A DNA stretch of 52,592 nucleotides from Myxococcota bacterium (GCA_963169915.1 CAUJEM010000078.1:1-52592), one strand, 5' to 3'. Positions 8,405 to 17,191 are shown, counted from the stretch's first letter. Notes: generated by a model from the sequence alone, not told the origin. Numbers and translations are program-made.

Positions 8405-9898
8405 GTGCAGAGCTCTCGGTGCTCCGCCCCACGTAGGGCCAGCCTCACGCTCGCGCTGTGCGCGCTCGGCGCGGTGGCGCCGCTGCGCGCGGAGGGCGGC
8501 GCCGCGAGCCCGACGCCGCCCTCCGCGGGCGTGGTGTGGAGTCAAGGGATGGAGACGTGGATTTGGCCGGAGCCGCGCAAGGGGAGCGAGCGCACGCGGC
8601 TCGGCTATCTGCGCGCCGGCGCGGCGCTCGCGCTCCGCTCCACCGAGCGCGTGATCGGCCCAGGCTGCGCCGGCGGCTTCGTCCCCGTGCGGCCCCAGGG
8701 CTGGGTCTGCCTCGACCGCAGCGCCACCCTGGACGGCGGGGCTCACTACGTCCGCGCCATGCAGCACGCGCTCCCCAGCACGGGGCCGCTGCCTCTCCGC
8801 TACGCGCTCTCCAACGGCGCGCCCATGTATCGGCGCCTGCCCACGCGCGCGGAGTGGGAGGCCACCGAGCGGTCGCTGGGGCCCGCTGGGAGCTTCCGCC
8901 CCCAGAGCTGGGGCAACCGTGGGCACGAGCTCCTGGCGGAGCTGCGCGTCGACCCCCCGAGCGCTGGGATCCCGGATTTTCTGGCGCAGGGCGGCTCCGT
9001 CAATGGCCCTCGGCCGTTGGCGCTCGTCCGGCGGCAGCTCCCGCATGGTTCCATGCTGGCGTACACCGAGAGCTTCGAGCACGAGGGGCGCGCCTTCTTG
9101 CTCAGCGCGGACGGCACCGTGGTGCCGGCCGACCGCGTGCGCCCCTTCCGCGCCTCGAGCTTCCGCGGGCTGGAGCTGCCCACCGAGGCCCGGCTCCCGC
9201 TCGCGTTCTTCCGCGCGCGTCCACGCACGCGGTGGCGGCAGACCAGCGCCGGCTTCGAGCCGGACGGCGCCTGGCCCGCGCGAGCCCACGCGGAGCTGGA
9301 TCCCGCGCTCGAGCCGGTGGGCAGCGGCGCCGAGCGGCGCCTGGCCACGCGCGAGCGGGATGGCTCCGGCCGGCCCCTGTGGGTGCTCGAGCAAGACGCC
9401 ACCGTGCTGCGCGCGCGTGAGGCGCTCCCCATCGGGGTCCCTCCTGGGGTGCGCTGGCTCCTCGTGAGCATCACGCAGGGCACGCTCGTGGCCTACGAGG
9501 GGCTGACCCCCACCTTCGCCACGCTGGTGTCACCGGGCGCGGGCGGGGTCCCGCGGCGCGGGGTCGATCCGGTCAAGAGCAGCTCCACGCCGCTCGGCGT
9601 CTACCGCATGACGTTCAAGCACCGCGCCAGCACCATGAGCCCGGAGTACGGCGAAGACCGCAGCTTTTGGATCGCGGACGTGCCCTTCGTCCAGTACTTC
9701 GCGGCGCCCTTCGCGCTGCACGTCGCGTACTGGCACGAGAACTTCGGGGAGCCGATGAGCGCAGGCTGCATCAACGTCTCACCCAGAGACGGTGAGTGGC
9801 TGTTCGACTTCACCGGGCCGACGGTCCCGCCCGGCTGGTGGGGCGCGAGCACCGCGGCGCCGAACACCCCGGGCACCCACATCGTCATCACCCGCTGA
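8405..9898 (+). CDS. Exported L,D-transpeptidase-like (YkuD-domain) protein, 497 aa
   Basis: YkuD enzymes cross-link peptidoglycan or attach proteins to it through a Cys nucleophile. The protein has a signal peptide (to about residue 32), a middle region of about 330 residues that may hold SH3-like segments, and a C-terminal YkuD domain. The domain contains VKSSSTPLGVYRMTFK, LHVAYWHENFG and the nucleophile region SAGCINVS with Cys455. The usual motif is SHGC, so the conserved His before Gly is Ala here, and the usual HG of the first motif is HV. Activity may be altered or lost. The GTG start is supported by a TATCCT hexamer 7 nt upstream. The stop lies 12 nt from the convergent VOC gene. Confidence 0.88.
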   Translation: MQSSRCSAPRRASLTLALCALGAVAPLRAEGGAASPTPPSAGVVWSQGMETWIWPEPRKGSERTRLGYLRAGAALALRSTERVIGPGCAGGFVPVRPQGWVCLDRSATLDGGAHYVRAMQHALPSTGPLPLRYALSNGAPMYRRLPTRAEWEATERSLGPAGSFRPQSWGNRGHELLAELRVDPPSAGIPDFLAQGGSVNGPRPLALVRRQLPHGSMLAYTESFEHEGRAFLLSADGTVVPADRVRPFRASSFRGLELPTEARLPLAFFRARPRTRWRQTSAGFEPDGAWPARAHAELDPALEPVGSGAERRLATRERDGSGRPLWVLEQDATVLRAREALPIGVPPGVRWLLVSITQGTLVAYEGLTPTFATLVSPGAGGVPRRGVDPVKSSSTPLGVYRMTFKHRASTMSPEYGEDRSFWIADVPFVQYFAAPFALHVAYWHENFGEPMSAGCINVSPRDGEWLFDFTGPTVPPGWWGASTAAPNTPGTHIVITR

Positions 9899-9910
9899 GC
9901 GGAGCGTGGC

Positions 9911-10279
9911 TCACAGCGGGTAGTCGCTGAGGGCGAGGCGGTTGCCCTCGGGATCGCGGTAGTAGCTCGTGTAGCGCGAGCGCTCCTCGAGCGCGCTGCC
10001 TGCCGCCTGGAGCCGCTGCTCGAGCGCTCGACGCTGCTCACCCGTGGCGCGGAGCGCGAGCAGAAAGAGGCCGGCGCCCACCCCCTCGACCGGGCGCGGC
10101 GCGGCGTGGGTCCGCTCGATCATCAGGACCGCGCCGCCGAGCGCGAGCCACACGGAGAACAGCCCGTGCTCATCCTCCCGCCGCTTCAGCTCCGGGAGCC
10201 CCACGACCTCACGATAGAACGCGGCCAGACCGTCCACGTCGCGCGCGCCGAGCGCCAGGTGATGCAGCTCAGCCGTCAC
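9911..10279 (-). CDS. VOC (glyoxalase/bleomycin resistance) superfamily protein, 122 aa
   Basis: This is a single vicinal-oxygen-chelate domain. The start LHHLALGARDVDGLAAFYRE places the first metal-ligand His; VWLALGGAVLMIE and YYRDPEGNRLALSDY fit the later strands and the region where the last acidic ligand usually sits. The substrate is unknown. A GTG at 10279 with GGAGG 5 nt upstream is a better start than the GTG at 10294, which has no ribosome site. It lies 51 nt downstream of the 114-residue gene on the same strand, so the two probably form an operon. Confidence 0.88.
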   Translation of the reverse strand: MTAELHHLALGARDVDGLAAFYREVVGLPELKRREDEHGLFSVWLALGGAVLMIERTHAAPRPVEGVGAGLFLLALRATGEQRRALEQRLQAAGSALEERSRYTSYYRDPEGNRLALSDYPL

Positions 10280-10284
10280 CCTGC

Positions 10285-10289
10285 CCTCC
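10285..10289 (-). promoter_or_regulatory. Shine-Dalgarno sequence of the VOC gene
   Basis: Minus-strand GGAGG lies 5 nt before the GTG at 10279. It selects this start over the in-frame GTG at 10294. Confidence 0.6.
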
Positions 10290-10330
10290 GCCACGAGCCG
10301 CCACCCGGGAGGCGCGACGGCGAGGCCCGC

Positions 10331-10675
10331 TCACTCGTCGTCGTCGCCCTGCTCCTCGGGATCACCACCGACCCCGCAGTGATAGAGAAAGCGCAGGGTA
10401 AACTCGACGATCTCCTCCGGCCAACCCTGGCTCTCACCGTACTCCACGATGCGCTCGAGCTGCTCCTGGAGCGCGTCGATCTGCTCGGGAGAGAGCCGCG
10501 ACGCATACAGCCCAACGTGCTCGAGCACGCTGACCGCCGCGTCGGGATCGACGACGTCGTCCTCCCCGAGGTCCAGGAAGGCAGCCGCCTGCAGCAGCGC
10601 CGCGAGCAGGGGGTCGATGCCCAGCTCCGCGGGGATGACCGGGAACATCCCGGGGAGCTCGAGCGGCTCGGTCAT
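10331..10675 (-). CDS. Hypothetical acidic protein, 114 aa
   Basis: No family is recognised. It is a small, soluble, acidic protein. It opens with a Pro-rich MTEPLELPGMFP, then has helical stretches (DPLLAALLQAAAFLDLG, SPEQIDALQEQLERIVEYG), and ends in an Asp/Glu tail (EEQGDDDE). The ATG at 10675 has a textbook AGGAGG sequence 6 nt upstream, which rules out the longer open frame to 10870. It is followed by the VOC gene in a probable two-gene operon. Confidence 0.75.
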   Translation of the reverse strand: MTEPLELPGMFPVIPAELGIDPLLAALLQAAAFLDLGEDDVVDPDAAVSVLEHVGLYASRLSPEQIDALQEQLERIVEYGESQGWPEEIVEFTLRFLYHCGVGGDPEEQGDDDE

Positions 10676-11050
10676 ACGGCCTCCTGGGCGGCGCGGGGTG
10701 AGCCGACGCAGGAGAGGCGCTGAGCCGCCGGCGTGGAGGCGAGGGCGGGCGAGGGCACGGACCCGAAGGTCATGGCGTGGTGACTGACCATTGTTCTCCT
10801 GGCCCGCTGAGGGCGAACGGGACTCTAGGGAGGCCAGCGCAGGTGCGCAACTGGGGCCCTCGACGGGCACGCCACCGCACAGCGCCGAGGGCTCGCGGAC
10901 GTCCTACCCCAGCCTACCCCATGACAGCGTTGCCCTGGCCGCACCCGAGCGCCTGAGTGCGTCGCCCCGCCCGAGCGTGAACCTCGGGCAGGAAATACGC
11001 CGCCACTTGTTGAAGGAACACTTCCTGCAACTTCAAGCGTCAGAGGCAGC
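10676..11050 (+). other. Divergent intergenic region, 375 bp, no gene seen
   Basis: This separates the minus-strand 114-residue gene from the plus-strand 122-residue gene. Open frames that cross it have no start signals. It holds a 23-bp near-perfect palindrome (11009-11031) and a short tandem CCTACCCCA repeat around 10903-10920. I see no tRNA, clear -35/-10 pair or terminator. Confidence 0.6.
11009..11031 (+). promoter_or_regulatory. Candidate operator: 23-bp near-perfect inverted repeat
   Basis: GTTGAAGGAA and TTCCTGCAAC flank a CAC spacer, with one mismatch in ten pairs. It overlaps a second inverted repeat (TTGAAG/CTTCAA) and ends 19 nt before the ATG at 11051. Its A+T content is higher than its surroundings, as expected for a dimeric regulator site. 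The binding protein is unknown, and an mRNA hairpin is an alternative. Confidence 0.45.
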
Positions 11051-11419
11051 ATGAGCCATCCAAGTCTTCGACCCGCCCCCGACGATCGCCCCTCCGAGGG
11101 CGAGGGCTCCGAAGTGCGCGTCCGTACCCCGCCCGCACCGCGGAGCACCGCCGCTCGACCCAGCGGCGCCCCTACGGAGGCGGCGCCGTACCAGCCCCTG
11201 GCGCAGGCGCTGACCGAGGTGCTGGAGACGGAGGAGCGTTGGCTGCGCGCGCAGCGCCTCGAGCAGCTCGGAGCGCGCGTCCTCGAGACGCTCAGCCCCA
11301 CCGACCCACGCGCGCGCTTGCTCCAAATGGCCCTGACGCGCCGCGACCACCTGCTCGTCGAGGGGGTGCTGCACGGACTCGTGGACACCGAGCAGCTCAC
11401 CGACCCAGCGCGCCGCTGA
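11051..11419 (+). CDS. Hypothetical protein, 122 aa
   Basis: I do not recognise this protein. Residues 1-45 are Pro/Ser/Ala/Arg-rich and probably disordered. Residues about 47-115 look like a compact helical bundle (YQPLAQALTEVLETEERWL, ARLLQMALTRRDHLLVEGVL). It has no signal peptide. AGAGG lies 5 nt before the ATG, a moderate ribosome site. A palindrome sits directly upstream and may control it. The next gene starts about 150 nt later with its own promoter-like element, so this gene is probably transcribed alone. Confidence 0.6.
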   Translation: MSHPSLRPAPDDRPSEGEGSEVRVRTPPAPRSTAARPSGAPTEAAPYQPLAQALTEVLETEERWLRAQRLEQLGARVLETLSPTDPRARLLQMALTRRDHLLVEGVLHGLVDTEQLTDPARR

Positions 11420-11535
11420 GCCGCCTGTGGCTCACGGCTGGGCCCTCGTGCGCCTGGTGGGGAATGAGCGGGCGCTGCGGCGGGTTAGCCCTCCCAGCAG
11501 TGAGTGAATAGGCCGATGTAGGCTTCATGACCACC

Positions 11536-11563
11536 TCGACGACGCCGGAAGTAGAGCTAGAAT
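11536..11563 (+). promoter_or_regulatory. Promoter for the M29-like gene: TCGACG, 16 bp, TAGAAT
   Basis: A -35-like TCGACG (11536-11541) is 16 bp from TAGAAT (11558-11563), which matches TATAAT at five of six positions. The -10 ends 8 nt before the ATG at 11572, which would give a nearly leaderless mRNA. This favours 11572 over the in-frame ATG at 11527. Confidence 0.55.
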
Positions 11564-11571
11564 TGGGGTCC

Positions 11572-12603
11572 ATGGAACGGCTGGAGGGAGGGCTGGGGCA
11601 GGTCGCCCCAGGTGCACTGGACGTCGCGGCGTCCATCTTGGTGGTCAGCGCGCTGGCGCTGCGGCGGCGCGACAGCGTCGTCGTCATCGATGATGACGCC
11701 TCTCGGAACATCGGGCGCGCCATCTGTCGCGCGGCGCAGCGGCTCGGCGCCGTCCCCATCGCTTGCAACCTGGATCGCTTCGGTGCGCGCCCGCTCGTGA
11801 AGCTCCCGGGCGAGCTGCAGGCCAGGCTCGCTGAGGCTAGCGCCAGCGTGTTCGTCGCTACCTGCGTGGCGCGTGAGCTAGAGCTCCGACAGGCGCTGCT
11901 GCGCCTCGTGCCGAAGCATGGGCTGCGGCATGGGCACCTCCCCGGCATCAGCGAGCTCGCCTTCCAGCAAGGCATGCGCGTGGACTACGCGCGGGTGGCG
12001 CGCGCGGGAGAGCAGCTCCTCCAGCTCCTGCGCGGCGTGAGGAAGCTCGAGTGCACCGCCCCGCACGGCACGGAGATCGAGGTCGCGCTCCCGGAGCACC
12101 CCCAGTGGTCTGCCCAGCTCGGAGAGCTGCAGCCCGGTCGCTGGGGCAACCTCCCGGCCGGGTGCCTCTACACCACGCCCCTCGACGTCAACGGGATCTT
12201 CGTGGCGAACGCCTCTCTGGGGACGGAGCTGGGCCGTAGCCGGCAAGCGCGCCACGAGCAGCCCGTCAGCCTGTACTTGCGAGCTGGCAAGGTCGTCCGG
12301 GTAGAGTGCGCCGATCAGGGGCTGCGCGCGCAGCTCGAGGCGTTGTTCGCGCACGGACCCAATTCCGACCGGGTGGGGCTCGTCGCGCTCGGCGTCAACG
12401 CGGGCCTCGTGGAGGCCACGGGAGAGAGCTTGGTGGATCAAAACCTCCCGGGGCTGCACCTCGCCATCGGTGATCCCGCCGTCGGCATCACGGGCGCTGA
12501 GTTTTCAGCCAAGAGCAGCATCGCAGCCTGTCAGTTCGGCTCCAGCGTCCGCGCCGACGGAGCGCCGCTCATCCGTCGCGGGCGCCTGCTGGACGACAAC
12601 TGA
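11572..12603 (+). CDS. M29-family aminopeptidase homologue lacking metal ligands, 343 aa
   Basis: The C-terminal half keeps the skeleton of M29 aminopeptidases (AmpS/AmpT): GRWGNLPAGCLYTTP, then VDQNLPGLHLAIGDP, then the region before VRADGAPLIRRG. In active members these hold a Glu (in GEV/F), a Glu (in DE), a His, and an HxD pair as ligands of two metals. Here the first Glu is Cys, the second is Gln, the His is kept, and HxD is replaced (SSIAACQF). It is probably not a metallopeptidase and may be a binding protein or use other chemistry. If the ATG at 11527 is used, 15 residues are added. I place it in the family from these blocks only. Confidence 0.75.
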   Translation: MERLEGGLGQVAPGALDVAASILVVSALALRRRDSVVVIDDDASRNIGRAICRAAQRLGAVPIACNLDRFGARPLVKLPGELQARLAEASASVFVATCVARELELRQALLRLVPKHGLRHGHLPGISELAFQQGMRVDYARVARAGEQLLQLLRGVRKLECTAPHGTEIEVALPEHPQWSAQLGELQPGRWGNLPAGCLYTTPLDVNGIFVANASLGTELGRSRQARHEQPVSLYLRAGKVVRVECADQGLRAQLEALFAHGPNSDRVGLVALGVNAGLVEATGESLVDQNLPGLHLAIGDPAVGITGAEFSAKSSIAACQFGSSVRADGAPLIRRGRLLDDN

Positions 12604-12653
12604 GCCCCGAGGCGCGGCGGCGCGTTTCACCCCCGCGCGCGCCGTGGGTCCGC

Positions 12654-12659
12654 TACAAG
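12654..12659 (+). promoter_or_regulatory. -10-like hexamer TACAAG for the SDR gene
   Basis: TACAAG matches TATAAT at four of six positions and ends 6 nt before the ATG at 12666. There is no Shine-Dalgarno sequence. Read-through from the M29-like gene, which ends 62 nt upstream, is also possible. Confidence 0.35.
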
Positions 12660-12665
12660 CGTGGG

Positions 12666-13442
12666 ATGGATCTCGCCGGAAAGACCGCGGTAGTGACGGG
12701 CGGCAATCGGGGCATCGGCGCGGCCATCGCGCGAGAGCTGGCGGAGCGGGGCGCCAGCGTCGTGGTGGCGGCGCGCTCGGAGGCCGCGGCGCACGCGGTG
12801 GCCGCCCAGCTCACGGCTACCGGTCAGCGTGCCTTCGCCGCGACCGTCGACGTCAGCTCCCAGCAGAGCGTCCAGCAGCTCGCCGCCCGCGCCGCGCAGC
12901 TCGTGGGCTCGGTGGACATCCTCGTCAACAATGCCGGGGTCGCCAGCTCCGCCAGCGTCCGCGCTCAGACCCTGGAGGCGTGGAACCACGTCCTGGCGGT
13001 GAACGCCACCGGGACCTTCCTGGCCACCCAAGCCTTCCTGCCCAGCATGGTGGAGCGGCGCTTCGGCCGCATCATCAACATCGCCTCGGTCACCTCACGC
13101 ACCGGCGCGCCCTACATCGCCGCCTACACCGCGTCGAAGCACGCCGTCCTCGGCTTCACCCGCTCCGTGGCGGCCGAGGTGGCGGGCAGCGGCGTCACCG
13201 TCAACTGTGTGTGCCCCGGCTACGTCGACACGGACATGACGGCCCACGCCGTGGCGGACGTGGTGGCGCGCAGCCGGCTCGAGCCCCCCGCCGCGCTCGC
13301 CGCCATCTTGGGGACGCTCCGCCAGCCACGCCTCATCACGCCGGAGGAGGTGGCCCACGTCGTCGCGGGCCTGGCCTCGCCCCGCGCCAGCGCCGTCACG
13401 GCGCAAGCCATCGTGGTCGACGCCGGCGGGCTCATCGCCTGA
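12666..13442 (+). CDS. Short-chain dehydrogenase/reductase (SDR), 258 aa
   Basis: This is a classical SDR. It has the cofactor loop TGGNRGIG near the N terminus, an Arg after the second strand (VVAARS) that suggests NADP(H), the NNAG motif (ILVNNAGVAS), the catalytic Ser in INIASVTSRTG, YxxxK (YTASKHA), and the CPGYVDTDM segment. The C terminus (AIVVDAGGLIA) also fits. It most resembles 3-oxoacyl-ACP reductases and 3-hydroxybutyrate/acetoacetyl-CoA dehydrogenases, but substrate cannot be assigned. The upstream M29-like gene and downstream zinc-ribbon gene give no functional hint. Confidence 0.92.
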   Translation: MDLAGKTAVVTGGNRGIGAAIARELAERGASVVVAARSEAAAHAVAAQLTATGQRAFAATVDVSSQQSVQQLAARAAQLVGSVDILVNNAGVASSASVRAQTLEAWNHVLAVNATGTFLATQAFLPSMVERRFGRIINIASVTSRTGAPYIAAYTASKHAVLGFTRSVAAEVAGSGVTVNCVCPGYVDTDMTAHAVADVVARSRLEPPAALAAILGTLRQPRLITPEEVAHVVAGLASPRASAVTAQAIVVDAGGLIA

Positions 13443-13496
13443 GCCTCCAGGGTCGATGGCGCGCACGACCAGGCGACGCGGGCGCTCGGCCAAGCC

Positions 13497-13502
13497 TATA
13501 CT
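13497..13502 (+). promoter_or_regulatory. -10-like hexamer TATACT for the zinc-ribbon gene
   Basis: TATACT matches five of six consensus bases and ends 6 nt before the ATG at 13509, as expected for a leaderless transcript. Only a GAC core (GCGACG, 13473-13478) is visible near the -35 position. Confidence 0.55.
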
Positions 13503-13508
13503 GCGCCG

Positions 13509-13877
13509 ATGCTCTGCCCGAAGTGCGCCTCCCCCACCGAGCGCGTGGAGCACGCTGGGGTCATCGTCGACCGCTGCTCGCGCTGTCGCGGGCTGTGGTT
13601 CGATCGCGGCGAGCGGGAGCGCCTGCTCGAGAGCGTCGGGGCCGAGCAGCTCGACGATGGCACCGACGCGCTCGGCCGGCGCTGGAACCCGATCACGAAC
13701 GTCCAGTGTCCGCGGTGTCGGGTGCGCACGGTCTCGCTCGTCGACCCCCGTCACCCGGAGGTCGGCTTCGAGCAGTGCCCCGACTGTGGCGGCTCGTTCT
13801 TGGACGCTGGGGAGTTTCGCAAGCTGCGGCGGCGCCGCTGGACGCACGCGCTCAGCGCCCTCTTCGGCTTTGGCTGA
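13509..13877 (+). CDS. Double zinc-ribbon (zf-TFIIB type) protein, 122 aa
   Basis: Two similar zinc ribbons lie in tandem. The first has CPKC (residues 3-6) and CSRC with the following GLWFDRGE. The second has CPRC and CPDC with GSFLDAGEFRKL. This is the zf-TFIIB arrangement common in small bacterial proteins of unknown function, where a C-G-G/L-x-x-D segment follows the second Cys pair. It ends with a short hydrophobic ALSALFGFG. Metal binding is very likely, but the cellular role is unknown. The start is set by the first Cys block and the TATACT hexamer 6 nt upstream. Confidence 0.85.
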   Translation: MLCPKCASPTERVEHAGVIVDRCSRCRGLWFDRGERERLLESVGAEQLDDGTDALGRRWNPITNVQCPRCRVRTVSLVDPRHPEVGFEQCPDCGGSFLDAGEFRKLRRRRWTHALSALFGFG

Positions 13878-13885
13878 GCCTAGCC

Positions 13886-14263
13886 TCAGCGCCGCAGCGA
13901 GCGCAGCTTGACGATGAGCTGATCGAGCACCACGGGGCGCTCCTTGAGGTCCGGGCTGGCGGGCATCTCCGCGCTGTAGCCGGCGGGCTCGCCCCCCAGC
14001 AGGATGACGAACCGGAGCTCGTCGTCGTGCTCCGTGTCTTGCCACGCACGCTCCGTCAGATCGCGCGGCCGAGTGCGCAAGGTCTGCGCCCGCTCACCGT
14101 CGCCCGTGCCGGCCTGACCATGGCAGGGCACGCAGCGCTCCGCCCAAAGCTGCGCGGCCGCGCGCTGCTCGGGGGTGCGGGGCGGCCCCGCGGGCCATGG
14201 CTGGTCCTCGCAGCCGCAGCCGAGCGCGACGACGGCCAGCAGCAGCGGGCGGCGGCGCCTCAC
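13886..14263 (-). CDS. Lipoprotein cytochrome c, 125 aa
   Basis: A short positively charged N terminus and hydrophobic segment end in a lipobox (VALGC, Cys16), so the mature protein is probably lipid-anchored. The single heme motif is CVPCH, with GQAGTGDG after it as in class I cytochromes c; a Met in YSAEMPAS is the likely sixth ligand. It should carry electrons at the envelope. The GTG start overlaps the stop of the upstream DUF2378-like gene (GTGA, 14260-14263), so translation is probably coupled. The longer open frame that runs back to 14440 is not real. Confidence 0.88.
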   Translation of the reverse strand: MRRRRPLLLAVVALGCGCEDQPWPAGPPRTPEQRAAAQLWAERCVPCHGQAGTGDGERAQTLRTRPRDLTERAWQDTEHDDELRFVILLGGEPAGYSAEMPASPDLKERPVVLDQLIVKLRSLRR

Positions 14264-14826
14264 TGCCAAGTCAGCTCTACCACCGAGCCCTGGTCGCCGT
14301 CGCGTCCTCCGCTCAACCGTCGGGCGCTGACGTTCTGCGCTCCGCCCGCCATGAGCGCCCCCACACACCCGCCGAGCACGTCCTCCCAGAGGTTGGCGTC
14401 GAAGCCCGGCACGTCCGTCCACGTGACCACCGCGCTGCATGTCCCGGGCTCAATCTTCAGCGTGCCATGCTCGAAGTAGCGATTGAACACCTGTGAGCCC
14501 ATGCTGAGCACGAAGCTGGGGGACACGACCTTGAGCACGAGGCGCATGAAGCCCGTCTTGAAATCCGCCAAGGTGCTCTCCCGGCCGATGATGAAGGCCA
14601 AGCGCTGCTCCTTGGTGACCTGCGCGGCGGAGCGGTGAAGCGCTCGGTACCAGGCCGCGGGGTACCAGCCCCCCCGCACGATGCTGCCGTAGCGGAGCGC
14701 CTCGCGCAGCGCGCCGTCCGTGTGCTCCACGACGCTGGCCGCGACGACCTCGCCGCAGCGCACGCGGACCACCTCGAGCAGGGTGTGGTAGACTACCCCT
14801 TTACAACGGTTGTCCGGGCTAGCCAT
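14260..14826 (-). CDS. DUF2378 (TIGR02265)-like protein, 188 aa
   Basis: The layout resembles the Myxococcota-expanded DUF2378 family. It has an N-terminal segment (VVYHTLLEVVRVRCGEVVAASV), a central helix with GRESTLADFKTGFMRLVLKVVSP that matches a 'gy..T..G..~~llr~lgP' pattern, and a C-terminal alpha/beta part. I assign this from memory of the pattern, so it is tentative. The family has no established function and is distantly like V4R/heme-NO-binding folds. It has no signal peptide. The ATG at 14826 is preceded by TTG at 14829; a TAGGCT hexamer ends 9 nt before the ATG. It is translationally coupled to the cytochrome c gene. Confidence 0.6.
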   Translation of the reverse strand: MASPDNRCKGVVYHTLLEVVRVRCGEVVAASVVEHTDGALREALRYGSIVRGGWYPAAWYRALHRSAAQVTKEQRLAFIIGRESTLADFKTGFMRLVLKVVSPSFVLSMGSQVFNRYFEHGTLKIEPGTCSAVVTWTDVPGFDANLWEDVLGGCVGALMAGGAQNVSARRLSGGRDGDQGSVVELTWQ

Positions 14827-14834
14827 CAAGGCGC

Positions 14835-14841
14835 TAGCCTA
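14835..14841. promoter_or_regulatory. Overlapping divergent -10-like hexamers
   Basis: The near-palindromic TAGCCTA gives TAGGCT on the minus strand (9 nt before the ATG at 14826) and TAGCCT on the plus strand (26 nt before the HAD ATG at 14867, which has its own Shine-Dalgarno). The two genes may share one promoter core read in both directions. Confidence 0.35.
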
Positions 14842-14866
14842 GATCAGGGCTGCCGCTGAGGAAACC

Positions 14867-15529
14867 ATGACGCTCACGCGCCCAGCGGCGCTCCTCTTCG
14901 ATCTCGACGGCTGTCTCCTCGACACGGAGCCGCTCTACACGCGCGCCACACAAGAGGTGCTCGACGAGTACGGCAAAAAATTCGAGTGGTCCCTGAAGAG
15001 TCAGCTCATGGGTCGGGACCTGCTGGAGGGTGCGCGGCTGCTCGTGCGCCAGCTCGAGCTCCCCCTCGGCCCGGAGGAGTACCTGGCGCGCTGTGAGCCC
15101 CGGCTGCTGGAGCTGTTCCGGTCCTGTGAGCCGCGAGCGGGCGCGGAGGACTTCGTGCGCTGGGTGGGTGGGCGCTTCCCGCTCGCCATCGCCACCAGCA
15201 GTGAGCGCTTCCTCTATGAGCTGAAGGTGGCCCATCACCCCTGGGTCGAGCTGTTCTCCGCCGTCGTCTGCGGAGATCACCCGGACGTGCGCGCCTTGAA
15301 GCCCAGCCCCGACATCTTCCTGACGGCAGCGGCGGCGCTCGGAGTGGCCCCCGAGCGCTGCCTCGTGTTCGAGGACGCACCGTCTGGCGTCATGGCCGCG
15401 CGGGCGGCCGGGATGCAGGTGGTGGCGCTGCCAGATCCGCGGATCGGCCACGAGCGCGTCGGCCAAGCCCAGCTCATCGTAGAGAGCTGGGCCGAGGCAC
15501 GCCAGCGGCTCTCGGTGCTGCTCGGCTGA
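14867..15529 (+). CDS. HAD-superfamily hydrolase (beta-phosphoglucomutase/phosphatase-like), 220 aa
   Basis: Motif I is LLFDLDGCLLDTE (nucleophile Asp and acid/base Asp). Motif II is IATSSER, motif III the Lys in LKPSPDIF, and motif IV FEDAPSGVMAA. A helical cap of about 70 residues lies between motifs I and II, as in subfamily I members such as pseudouridine-5'-phosphatase, phosphoglycolate phosphatase and beta-phosphoglucomutase. The substrate cannot be chosen. It has a usable Shine-Dalgarno (GAGGAAACC) before the ATG. The stop is only 6 nt from the stop of the convergent DUF2254-like gene. Confidence 0.9.
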   Translation: MTLTRPAALLFDLDGCLLDTEPLYTRATQEVLDEYGKKFEWSLKSQLMGRDLLEGARLLVRQLELPLGPEEYLARCEPRLLELFRSCEPRAGAEDFVRWVGGRFPLAIATSSERFLYELKVAHHPWVELFSAVVCGDHPDVRALKPSPDIFLTAAAALGVAPERCLVFEDAPSGVMAARAAGMQVVALPDPRIGHERVGQAQLIVESWAEARQRLSVLLG

Positions 15530-15535
15530 GCGGCG

Positions 15536-17119
<1,584 letters not shown>

Positions 17120-17127
17120 GACCCCGA

Positions 17128-17133
17128 GTCATA
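17128..17133 (-). promoter_or_regulatory. -10-like hexamer TATGAC for the DUF2254-like gene
   Basis: Minus-strand TATGAC (four of six consensus bases) ends 8 nt before the ATG at 17119. The match is weak because the last T is missing. Confidence 0.3.
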
Positions 17134-17138
17134 CACGA

Positions 17139-17166
17139 AAGCCTGGCCCCGCTGGGAGCCAGGCTT
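17139..17166 (-). terminator. Hairpin downstream of pckG
   Basis: AAGCCTGGC and GCCAGGCTT form a perfect 9-bp stem around a 10-nt loop, 25 nt after the pckG stop. On the minus strand it is followed by only a short T run (TTTCG), so it is a weak intrinsic terminator or an mRNA-stabilising 3' structure. Confidence 0.55.
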
Positions 17167-17191
17167 CGCTCACGCTGGCGTGGCCCTGGGC

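Noticed and set aside
10791..11054. Small plus-strand frame in the 375-bp gap before 11051
   Set aside because: No ribosome site, no recognisable sequence, and it overlaps the start of the 122-residue gene in another frame.
11527..11571. ATG at 11527 as the start of the M29-like gene
   Set aside because: The promoter-like TCGACG-16-TAGAAT lies inside the first 15 codons, and these residues are low-complexity. It stays possible if another promoter exists upstream.
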